From Pseudomonadota bacterium (GTDB taxonomy: Bacteria; Pseudomonadota; Gammaproteobacteria; Magnimaribacterales; D2472), in NCBI GenBank assembly GCA_010024215.1, contig RGHK01000072.1, positions 1-5,301 on the forward strand: DNA of 5,301 nucleotides. Direction: 5' to 3'. The translations under genes were made by a program, and so were the position numbers. Below are positions 1-5,301 of this stretch, one piece after another (the first letter of the stretch is position 1; the number at the start of each line of letters is the position of its first letter). The notes below the pieces were generated by a model. That model did not search any database and was not told the origin of the DNA. It was given only the letters and a program-made list of their open reading frames with translations.

Positions 1-635
1 TCAGCGTATTAGGCTCTGAAAATGTTGCTTATTTTAAAACAGATGTCATGAGTGAAGACTCCGTAAAGTTAGCCATTGCTGGAATTAAAGATAAATTTGG
101 GAAGCTTAACTTTATTGTTAATTGTGCAGGCACTGGTTATGGTGCAAGAATTCTTGGGAAAAATGGTCCTCATCCATTAGATATATTTAAGTTTATTATT
201 GATTTAAATTTAGTAGGAACCTTTAATGTAATGAGATTAGGAGCTGAACTTATAGATTCAAATGATCCAGATGAAAAGGGTGAAAAGGGGGTAGTTATTA
301 ATACAGCTTCAATTGCAGGATATGAAGGTCAAATTGGCCAATCAGCTTATGCCGCATCAAAAGCGGGTGTTATTGGTATGACTTTAACATCAGCGAGAGA
401 TCTAGCTAGACATGCTATAAGAGTTTGTACTATTGCTCCTGGTATATTTGATACACCTCTGATGAGTTTAGCTAAAGATGAAAACAAAGAAGCTTTATTA
501 AAAACTACACAGTTCCCACATAGATTTGGTGACCCTAAGGAATATGCTCAATTAGCCGAACATATTATTAATAATACCTATTTAAATGGTGAAACTATAA
601 GGCTAGATTCTGCAATGAGAATGGAGGCTAAATAA
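1..635 (+). CDS. Short-chain dehydrogenase, HSD10 / 3-hydroxyacyl-CoA dehydrogenase type 2-like (5' end missing)
   Basis: This is an NAD-dependent SDR resembling human HSD17B10 along its visible length. By family it would oxidise short-chain or branched 3-hydroxyacyl-CoA in fatty acid or isoleucine breakdown; the substrate is inferred. The frame is open from base 3 to the window edge, so the ATG at 48 is an internal methionine and the true start lies upstream. The N-terminal TGxxxGxG cofactor loop (about the first 45 residues) is outside the window. Counting from the ATG at 48, NCAG is at 25-28, the structural Asn in LNLVGTFN is at 54, the catalytic Ser in INTAS is at 88, and YAASK gives Tyr101 and Lys105. 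TIAPGIFDTPL (128-138) and the C-terminal LNGETIRLDSAMRM are typical of this subfamily. All visible catalytic residues are present. The gene converges on the minus-strand operon with a 2-bp gap. The SDR family is certain; the HSD10 subfamily is likely. Confidence 0.9.
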   Translation, partial: SVLGSENVAYFKTDVMSEDSVKLAIAGIKDKFGKLNFIVNCAGTGYGARILGKNGPHPLDIFKFIIDLNLVGTFNVMRLGAELIDSNDPDEKGEKGVVINTASIAGYEGQIGQSAYAASKAGVIGMTLTSARDLARHAIRVCTIAPGIFDTPLMSLAKDENKEALLKTTQFPHRFGDPKEYAQLAEHIINNTYLNGETIRLDSAMRMEAK

Positions 636-637
636 GC

Positions 638-808
638 TTATTGACCAGCAACCCAGTATGTCATTGCTATAACTGAAACAATAACTAAAAAAAGAATTAC
701 ATTAGCATCTGATTTACTGTCTTCATTAGCCTCAGTTGATTCATAATATTTTTCATACTCATCTTTTTTTAATCCATGTTCTATTGCAATTTTTTCTGTT
801 ACTTCCAT
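638..808 (-). CDS. 56-residue hybrid ORF: PurL-like N-terminus joined to a single-pass membrane tail
   Basis: The ATG at 808-806 overlaps the stop of the upstream ORF (TAATG), and the TAA is at 640-638. The first ~20 residues (MEVTEKIAIEHGLKKDEYEK) match the start of small-type PurL, whose proteins typically open with an EHGLKPDEY-like stretch. The rest is not PurL. An acidic, polar stretch (about residues 23-34) leads into a hydrophobic helix (about 36-53, VILFLVIVSVIAMTYWVAG) and ends in GQ. This looks like the C-terminus of a small membrane protein I do not recognise. The true 5' part of that gene is probably missing, replaced by the PurL start. If translated, coupling to the upstream stop would start it, and the product would be a small single-pass protein with its N-terminus probably cytoplasmic. 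The reading frame is real; that it is a functional gene is doubtful. Confidence 0.45.
   Translation of the reverse strand: MEVTEKIAIEHGLKKDEYEKYYESTEANEDSKSDANVILFLVIVSVIAMTYWVAGQ
749..808 (-). pseudogene. purL: Remnant of the 5' end of purL (small type)
   Basis: About 20 codons from the ATG at 808 carry the N-terminal signature of the small-type phosphoribosylformylglycinamidine synthase subunit PurL (VTEKIAIEHGLKKDEYEK). The next conserved PurL stretches expected from the family (a GREPT-like segment, then the FSxMWxEHCSYK region) are absent. They are replaced by an acidic linker and a membrane helix. The remnant follows the PurQ tail with a TAATG overlap, as adjacent purQ and purL genes often do, which supports both identifications. 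No catalytic part of PurL is present. The downstream boundary is approximate (about 740-752). Confidence 0.7.
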
Positions 809-927
809 TATTTCAAATTTCCGATTAAATTTTCAAAGAATAAAGAACCATCTTCTCCTGATAGATATTTATCAATCATTCTTTCAGGGTGGGGCATCAT
901 ACCTAAAACATTTTTTTTTCCATGTGC
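808..927 (-). pseudogene. purQ: Remnant of the 3' end of purQ fused in frame to the acuI-like gene
   Basis: About the last 39 codons of the 808-1629 ORF (from residue ~235) read as the PurQ C-terminus. KKNVLGMMPHPERMID is followed by LSGEDGSLFFENLI, the usual ending of the FGAM synthase glutaminase subunit. His247 and Glu249 of HPE correspond to the His and Glu of the class I amidotransferase triad. The nucleophile Cys and the remaining ~180 residues of PurQ are absent, so no glutaminase activity is possible. The junction with the AcuI part lies around MID-AHGKK, about 925-940. A nine-T tract at 911-919 (A9 in the coding sense, encoding part of GKKN) lies just inside the remnant. Confidence 0.8.
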
Positions 928-1629
928 ATCAATCATCGATAGCATTTTTGATAAAGTTTCACCACCAACAGTATCAACTCCTGCTGAGAAAATTGCTCTA
1001 TCAAGAGGTTTAGCAGGTGTACCTAGAAATTCTGTTCTATCAATGATTTTTGATGCACCCATATTTAATAATTTCTCTTCAGTTGGTTTTCCTGTAATAG
1101 CATGAACTTCATAACCTAATTTGTTTAACAAATTAACAGCAACTGATCCAACGCCACCTGTAGCACCTGACACCACAACCGGCATATCAATTATTTTACT
1201 TGAATCTAGAATCTTTTTTACGCATGCTCCAGCAGTAAGCCCTGCAGTACCATATGACATAGATTGAAGTAATGACATATTATCCGGAAGAGGGACTACC
1301 CAATTAGAAGGAATCTGAACAAGTTCACCAAACCCACCAAAAACAGACATGCCGAGTTTGTAACCAGTGGCAATTACTAAATCTCCTTCACTAAAATTAG
1401 TTGAAGTAGATTCAAGTATCTCTCCAGCAACATCTATACCAGGTATAAATGGATATGAGGATACAACACCTTTAGCACCTGAAGATGCTAATGCATCTTT
1501 GTAATTTAGTGATGAGTAATTAACCTTTATAATCACATTGCCATCAGCAATTGGTGGCATCTCAACTTCTTGTATTGTTCCTGAAAACGTATCGCCTTTT
1601 TCTTCTACCAGATAACCTTTGTATTTCAT
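808..1629 (-). CDS. acuI: AcuI/YhdH-type NADPH:quinone / acryloyl-CoA reductase, C-terminus replaced by PurQ tail
   Basis: This is a medium-chain dehydrogenase/reductase of the zinc-free YhdH/AcuI family, whose characterised members reduce acryloyl-CoA to propionyl-CoA with NADPH. In marine bacteria this detoxifies acryloyl-CoA from DMSP breakdown. Family landmarks are SSLNYKDALA (39-48), FIPGIDVAGE (61-70), YGTAGLTAG (126-134), the Rossmann loop VVSGATGGVGS (152-162), LGYEVHAITGK (171-181) and AGVDTVGGETLSKML (216-230). After about residue 234 the sequence becomes PurQ, so the ORF is 273 residues against about 325 for the family. Roughly the last 85-90 residues, which finish the nucleotide-binding and substrate lobes, are missing, so the product is probably inactive as written. 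The ATG at 1629 lies 2 bp after the trxB stop with no clear Shine-Dalgarno, suggesting coupled translation. Family assignment of the first 230 residues is firm; the acryloyl-CoA substrate is inferred. Confidence 0.85.
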   Translation of the reverse strand: MKYKGYLVEEKGDTFSGTIQEVEMPPIADGNVIIKVNYSSLNYKDALASSGAKGVVSSYPFIPGIDVAGEILESTSTNFSEGDLVIATGYKLGMSVFGGFGELVQIPSNWVVPLPDNMSLLQSMSYGTAGLTAGACVKKILDSSKIIDMPVVVSGATGGVGSVAVNLLNKLGYEVHAITGKPTEEKLLNMGASKIIDRTEFLGTPAKPLDRAIFSAGVDTVGGETLSKMLSMIDAHGKKNVLGMMPHPERMIDKYLSGEDGSLFFENLIGNLK

Positions 1630-1631
1630 TT

Positions 1632-2567
1632 TTACTCAGACAAAAATTTTTCAGCATCTAAAGCCGCCATACATCCAAAACCTGCCGATGTAACCGCTTG
1701 CCTATATACTTGGTCAGATACATCACCTGCTGCAAATACTCCATCAACTGATGTTGATGTAACCATACCTGAAGTACCAGATTTAATTTTGATATAGCCA
1801 TTATCCATATCTAATTGACCTTTAAAAATATCAGTATTAGGTTTATGTCCAATAGCAATAAAGACACCCATAACAGAAAGTTCCTTATCTTGACCATCAT
1901 TGTCTAGCAATACACCATTGACACCCATTTGATCACCAAGAACTTCTTTAAGCTGAGTATTCCATAAAATTTCTATATTTCCTTTTTCTTCCTCTTTAAA
2001 AAGTCTTTCTTGAAGAATTTTTTCTGCCCTTAATTCATCTCTTCTATGAACAAGATAAACTTTTGAACAAATCCTAGAAAGATATAAAGCTTCTTCTACT
2101 GCTGTATTACCGCCACCAACTACAATTACTTCTTGGTCTTTATAAAAAAACCCATCACAAGTAGCACATGCAGAGACACCTTTCCCTAAAAACTCTTGCT
2201 CTGAAGGTAATCCTAGGTACATTGCACTCGCACCAGTTGATATTATTAATGAATCACATGTGTATGAATTCACACCTTTTAATTTAAAAGGTCTTGAAGA
2301 TAAATCAACTTCATCAATATGATCATTTATAACTTCTACACCAAATTGTTGTGCGTGTTTTTTCATTCTTTCCATTAATTCAGGACCTTGCAGACCATCA
2401 CTATCACCTGGCCAGTTTTCAACATCTGTTGTTGTGGTTAATTGACCACCTTCCTGTGAACCAGCAATTATTATTGGACTTAAACTTGCTCTAGCTGCAT
2501 AAATACTTGCAGAATATCCAGCTGGACCTGAACCTAATATGATTAATTTGTTATGATTATTGGACAT
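1632..2567 (-). CDS. trxB: Thioredoxin-disulfide reductase
   Basis: This cytoplasmic FAD enzyme uses NADPH to reduce thioredoxin, supplying electrons for ribonucleotide reductase and disulfide repair. Its 311 residues are close to the ~320 of bacterial low-molecular-weight TrxB. The order is complete: FAD-binding GSGPAGYSA (12-20), ENWPG (50-54), the STGAS segment (110-114), the redox-active CATC (Cys134 and Cys137), NADPH-binding GGGNTAVEEA (151-160), HRRDELRA (174-181), and the second FAD motif GVFAAGDV (276-283) followed by RQAVTSAGFGCMAALDAE. All active residues are present. The ATG at 2567 begins a short leader before the first beta strand and fits the family. No Shine-Dalgarno precedes it, but a perfect TATAAT ends 7 bases upstream, so the message may be leaderless. 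It is the first gene of the minus-strand operon and divergent from ftsK, as in the common gammaproteobacterial arrangement. Confidence 0.97.
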   Translation of the reverse strand: MSNNHNKLIILGSGPAGYSASIYAARASLSPIIIAGSQEGGQLTTTTDVENWPGDSDGLQGPELMERMKKHAQQFGVEVINDHIDEVDLSSRPFKLKGVNSYTCDSLIISTGASAMYLGLPSEQEFLGKGVSACATCDGFFYKDQEVIVVGGGNTAVEEALYLSRICSKVYLVHRRDELRAEKILQERLFKEEEKGNIEILWNTQLKEVLGDQMGVNGVLLDNDGQDKELSVMGVFIAIGHKPNTDIFKGQLDMDNGYIKIKSGTSGMVTSTSVDGVFAAGDVSDQVYRQAVTSAGFGCMAALDAEKFLSE

Positions 2568-2574
2568 GATGAAG

Positions 2575-2580
2575 ATTATA
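2575..2580 (-). promoter_or_regulatory. Candidate -10 box for trxB, placed for a leaderless transcript
   Basis: On the minus strand TATAAT is followed by seven bases and then the trxB ATG. Transcription from this box would start at or within a base of the ATG. There is no purine-rich Shine-Dalgarno before trxB, which agrees with leaderless initiation. No good -35 box is present at 16-18 bp spacing. The region is very AT-rich, so a chance match is possible. Confidence 0.45.
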
Positions 2581-2597
2581 ATTGAATATAAACAATT

Positions 2598-2625
2598 TTG
2601 ATTGATTAAACATATAATTTATACA
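2598..2625 (+). promoter_or_regulatory. Candidate promoter for ftsK-lolA
   Basis: TTGATT (2598-2603) and TATACA (2620-2625) are separated by 16 bp and would give a leader of about 13 bases before the ftsK GTG. An alternative -10, a perfect TATAAT at 2613-2618, has no -35 at proper spacing but would leave a leader of about 20 bases. The whole 77-bp gap between the divergent starts must hold both promoters, so they nearly overlap. The assignment rests on weak consensus matches. Confidence 0.35.
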
Positions 2626-2644
2626 TAAAGACGAGACAATTACC

Positions 2645-4942
2645 GTGTTTTCCAACTACGTTAAAAATACACTAGCAAATTTTTTTAGCTTTTTTTTAAT
2701 CGCTTTTTCTTTATATATATTTATAGCTCTTGTTTCATATGATAGTTCTGATCCTGGTTTCTTCAACAAAACATCATTAACAGTTATCAATAATTTAGGT
2801 GGTCCACTTGGAGCAAATATATCTGATTTTCTCTTTACTATCTTCGGTCAAGGATCTTTTGTCATATTGCTAATAGGAGTTGTGTGGGCATTACAAACAA
2901 TATTCTATAAAGATCCCTTTGGCTCAAAAACAAAATCCGTAGTTAGATTTGTCAGCTCATTTATATTGTTAATAGCATTTTGTTCAATAATCGAATACTA
3001 CTTTGATTTAAATAGTGGAGGGTTTTTAGGAAAAATTGTTTTTGTTAATTTATCTAATAATCTAGGTTCTATAGGTGCATTGATATTTTTAATATTATTC
3101 TTAATTCCAGCATCTTCCTTATCATTTAATTTTTCATGGTTAAAAACAATAGATATGCTTGGAAGAATTGTAATAAATTCTCTCAATTATTTATTTGATT
3201 TTATAAAGAAGACTTACTCAAATTTAGTATTAAAAATATCAAATTCCTATAAAAGATATAAAGATATTAGGGATGTAAAAAAAGCTGAAAAAGAAGAAAC
3301 TAAAATACTAAAATCAAAAATCGTTTCAAAAGATAAAAAATCAACAATCAAAGAAGAGTCCAATAAAACTTCAACAATACCTCAGCAACCAGATTTACCA
3401 AATACTTCTGAACCTGTTATTAAAGAAGTCGAATCAAAAGAACCAATTCAAGAACTTCAAAATGAAAAAGCTGTAATGCCTAGTACAGCTCTATTAGACA
3501 GAGCTTTAGATGATGGCTCATCTCTTACAGAAGAGGAACTCAGTCAAATAGCTGCTTTATTAGAAACTAAATTAGAAGAATTTGGTATTGAGGCTACTGT
3601 AGAATCTGTTTTACCAGGCCCAGTTGTTACAAGATTTGAAATTCAACCAGCTCCTGGCACGAAAGCTAGCAAAATAACTAATATAGCTCAAGATATAGCT
3701 CGTTCTTTATCAGTTAGCAGTGTCAGGGTTGTTGAGGTAATTGAAGGTAAATCATATGTAGGAATTGAAATTCCAAACACAAATAGAAAGATGGTTAGGT
3801 TGACTGAAATATTATCTTCACAGACCTTTAAGAAATCATCATCAAATTTAACATTGGCCTTGGGACATGATATCTCAGGAAATCCGGTGGTAGTAGATTT
3901 AGCAAAAATGCCACATTTACTTGTAGCGGGAACAACAGGTTCTGGAAAATCTGTTGGAGTAAATGCAATGTTATTAAGTTTATTGTTTAAATCTGACCCC
4001 AAAGATGTAAGGCTTATTCTCATTGACCCAAAGATGCTTGAATTATCTGTATATGATGGAATACCTCATTTATTAACACCAGTTATAACTGACATGACAG
4101 ATGCTTCAAATGGATTGCGATGGTGTGTTGTAGAAATGGATAGACGTTATAAATTAATGTCTTTAATGGGAGTAAGAAACTTAGCTGGTTTTAATAAGAA
4201 AGTTGAAGAAGCTGCAGCTAATGGAAAACAGTTACTAAATCCACTTCATCCTGATGAAGAAGAATATCTTGAGGTTCTTCCATCAATTGTTGTTGTAGTT
4301 GACGAATTTGCTGACATGATGATGTTAGTTGGGAAAAAAGTTGAACATTTAATTGCAAGAATTGCTCAAAAAGCTAGAGCTGCAGGAATTCATTTAATCC
4401 TAGCAACACAAAGACCTTCAGTAGATGTTATAACAGGATTAATTAAGGCTAATATACCGACAAGAATAGGCTTTCAAGTGTCAACCAAAATAGACTCAAG
4501 GACGATATTAGATCAAGGTGGGGCAGAGCAACTCCTTGGATATGGTGACATGCTCTATTTACCTCCAGGTGTTGGAGTGCCAATAAGGGTGCACGGAGCA
4601 TTTGTTGGAGACGACGAAGTTCATAGAGTTGTGAATGATTGGAAATCTAGAGCAGAGCCAGAATATATTGATGATATTGTTTCCTCTCAACAGGAAACAG
4701 GTCCAATTCCTGGCTGGTCTGCTTCCGAATCAACATCTTCAGAAGATGCAGATGATTTGTATGATGAAGCCGTTAATTTTGTTATTGAATCAAGAAGGGC
4801 ATCTATTTCAGCTGTTCAAAGAAAATTAAGAATTGGTTACAACAGAGCTGCAAGATTAATTGAAACTATGGAAGAGGCTGGACTGGTATCAGAGATGAGT
4901 AGCAATGGATCAAGAGAAGTATTAGTTCCAAAAAGAGATTAG
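2645..4942 (+). CDS. ftsK: DNA translocase FtsK
   Basis: This septum-anchored hexameric DNA pump clears chromosome termini at division and activates XerCD dimer resolution. The N-terminus has about four membrane helices (roughly 12-32, 66-86, 101-119, 143-160). A short charged, low-complexity linker (about 200-280) follows, rich in Lys and Glu. The alpha/beta motor has Walker A GTTGSGKS (429-436), IDPKMLELSVYDGIPHL (460-476), Walker B VVVVDEFAD (549-557) and ATQRPSVDVITGLIKANIPT (587-606). The gamma winged helix (about 703-765) keeps RIGYNRAARLIETMEEAGLVS, the part that reads KOPS sequences and contacts XerD. At 765 residues it is much shorter than E. coli FtsK (1329), mainly through a compact linker, and close to many other bacterial FtsKs. 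The start is GTG; the frame is closed upstream by a TAA at 2615 with no ATG in between, and only a weak GAG at 2633-2635 serves as ribosome-binding site. The motor sequence (RWCVVEMDRRYKLMSLMGVR) resembles gammaproteobacterial FtsK. Confidence 0.97.
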   Translation: MFSNYVKNTLANFFSFFLIAFSLYIFIALVSYDSSDPGFFNKTSLTVINNLGGPLGANISDFLFTIFGQGSFVILLIGVVWALQTIFYKDPFGSKTKSVVRFVSSFILLIAFCSIIEYYFDLNSGGFLGKIVFVNLSNNLGSIGALIFLILFLIPASSLSFNFSWLKTIDMLGRIVINSLNYLFDFIKKTYSNLVLKISNSYKRYKDIRDVKKAEKEETKILKSKIVSKDKKSTIKEESNKTSTIPQQPDLPNTSEPVIKEVESKEPIQELQNEKAVMPSTALLDRALDDGSSLTEEELSQIAALLETKLEEFGIEATVESVLPGPVVTRFEIQPAPGTKASKITNIAQDIARSLSVSSVRVVEVIEGKSYVGIEIPNTNRKMVRLTEILSSQTFKKSSSNLTLALGHDISGNPVVVDLAKMPHLLVAGTTGSGKSVGVNAMLLSLLFKSDPKDVRLILIDPKMLELSVYDGIPHLLTPVITDMTDASNGLRWCVVEMDRRYKLMSLMGVRNLAGFNKKVEEAAANGKQLLNPLHPDEEEYLEVLPSIVVVVDEFADMMMLVGKKVEHLIARIAQKARAAGIHLILATQRPSVDVITGLIKANIPTRIGFQVSTKIDSRTILDQGGAEQLLGYGDMLYLPPGVGVPIRVHGAFVGDDEVHRVVNDWKSRAEPEYIDDIVSSQQETGPIPGWSASESTSSEDADDLYDEAVNFVIESRRASISAVQRKLRIGYNRAARLIETMEEAGLVSEMSSNGSREVLVPKRD

Positions 4943-4943
4943 T

Positions 4944-5301
4944 TTGTACAAATTAATATTAATTTTATTGTTATCTATAAATATATCCTCAAACGATCTT
5001 GTTTTATCTTTTAATCAATTGATTAACAATAATCTAAGTTTTATCCAAACAACTGATACTGGTGCAGAAGAAGTTCAATCAATAGGCCAAATATATAAAA
5101 AAGAAGATGTTATTGAAATTATCATAGACCCTCCAAATAGAGAAAAGTATACAATTCGTGATTCTTTAATAGAGATTTATGACTACGAGTTTGACCAGAC
5201 TCAGATTATTGAAATCAACGATGATAATTCTTTTTTAATAGATTTTTTAAATAACAAATTTGATTTTGATGATATTCAACTTCTTGATAAAAATTCCTTT
5301 A
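4944..5301 (+). CDS. lolA: Outer-membrane lipoprotein carrier LolA (3' end missing)
   Basis: This periplasmic chaperone takes lipoproteins from LolCDE at the inner membrane to LolB or the outer membrane. The start is taken as TTG at 4944, one base after the ftsK TAG. It gives a short signal peptide (Lys3, then the hydrophobic LILILLLSIN), and GAG at 4935-4937 is correctly spaced as a ribosome-binding site. About 119 of roughly 200 codons are visible. The mature part follows the LolA fold: FNQLINNNLSFIQT, then SIGQIYKKEDVIEIIIDPPNREKY in the place of the usual G-x-hydrophobic-x-RP strand pair, then SLIEIYDYEFDQTQI in the place of the DG-x-x-(L/I)W-x-YD-x-x-x-x-Q motif. Similarity is weak in detail, as usual for LolA, but position directly after ftsK and the secretion signal support the call. 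It is likely co-transcribed with ftsK. Confidence 0.85.
   Translation, partial: MYKLILILLLSINISSNDLVLSFNQLINNNLSFIQTTDTGAEEVQSIGQIYKKEDVIEIIIDPPNREKYTIRDSLIEIYDYEFDQTQIIEINDDNSFLIDFLNNKFDFDDIQLLDKNSF

Larger units (their letters stand above)
735..935. other. Out-of-place purQ-purL junction patch (approximate limits)
   Basis: This stretch of roughly 190 bp carries the end of purQ and the start of purL, in their natural order and overlap, on the minus strand. It is flanked on one side by a truncated AcuI-like gene and on the other by the 3' end of an unknown small membrane-protein gene. It is not a clean insertion: I find no AcuI C-terminus on the far side in any minus-strand frame of 636-740, so flanking sequence is missing too. 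No terminal inverted repeats or transposase mark the edges. Both edges are estimated from where protein similarity changes and could move by 10-15 bases. Confidence 0.65.

Noticed and set aside
48..50. ATG at 48 as the start of the SDR gene
   Set aside because: The frame stays open to the window edge and residues before it fit the conserved SDR strand (AYFKTDV); starting at 48 would remove the cofactor-binding loop.
776..1105. Plus-strand open frame of 109 codons opposite the acuI/purQ hybrid
   Set aside because: It lies wholly antisense to the patch and the AcuI coding sequence, has a Phe/Ser/Pro-rich composition typical of reversed coding strands, and shows no recognisable domain.
638..1629. 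Genuine bifunctional AcuI-PurQ enzyme or new purine-linked system
   Set aside because: The PurQ part lacks the catalytic Cys and most of the domain, and the PurL part stops after about 20 residues, so the sequence fits a chimera better than a new functional fusion.
3015..3022. GTGGAGGG as a KOPS site for FtsK
   Set aside because: It differs by one base from GGGNAGGG and is a lone match inside a gene; no exact KOPS was found in the window by eye.
2998..3186. Minus-strand open frame of 62 codons inside ftsK
   Set aside because: It is antisense to the FtsK membrane domain with no start signals or similarity I can recognise.
3688..4023. Minus-strand open frame of 111 codons inside ftsK
   Set aside because: It is antisense to the conserved FtsK motor, including the Walker A region, so it is a shadow of that constraint.
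4635..4829. Plus-strand open frame of 64 codons overlapping the end of ftsK
   Set aside because: It is an out-of-frame reading of the conserved FtsK gamma-domain region.

Overview
The window looks like a piece of an AT-rich, probably marine, gammaproteobacterial genome. A SAR86-like lineage is my best guess, but it is inferred from base composition and family resemblance only. The main pointers are an FtsK motor whose sequence reads like Pseudomonas/E. coli FtsK, and the order trxB | ftsK - lolA. That order matches the classic gammaproteobacterial trxB-lrp-ftsK-lolA block, with lrp absent here.

Layout. Positions 1-635 (+) hold the 3' three quarters of a short-chain dehydrogenase of the HSD10 / 3-hydroxyacyl-CoA dehydrogenase type 2 kind. 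It converges, with only 2 bp between stop codons, on a minus-strand run read in the order trxB (2567-1632), an AcuI/YhdH-type quinone oxidoreductase (1629-808) and a 56-codon ORF (808-638). A 77-bp divergent intergenic region (2568-2644) separates trxB from ftsK (+, 2645-4942). lolA (+, 4944 to the window end, partial) follows after a single base.

The part worth a second look is about 740-935. The AcuI-like protein is normal up to about residue 234. It then switches, in frame, to the C-terminal end of PurQ (the glutaminase subunit of FGAM synthase), including the MMPHPER motif. That PurQ tail ends in a TAATG overlap with an ORF whose first ~20 residues read as the N-terminus of the small-type PurL. 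This ORF then switches, again in frame, to an unrelated single-pass membrane tail. So roughly 190 bp of a purQ-purL gene junction sits between a truncated acuI and the 3' end of an unknown small gene. Most gammaproteobacteria carry a fused, large PurL, so a split purQ/purL junction is out of place here. It is either a chimeric assembly or amplification product, or a real recombination patch. The sequence alone cannot decide which.

The other genes are ordinary housekeeping functions: disulfide reduction (TrxB), chromosome segregation at the septum (FtsK), lipoprotein delivery to the outer membrane (LolA), and acyl-CoA or branched-chain metabolism (SDR, AcuI-like). Apart from the patch I see no sign of a new multi-gene system, mobile element, CRISPR array, rRNA or tRNA.
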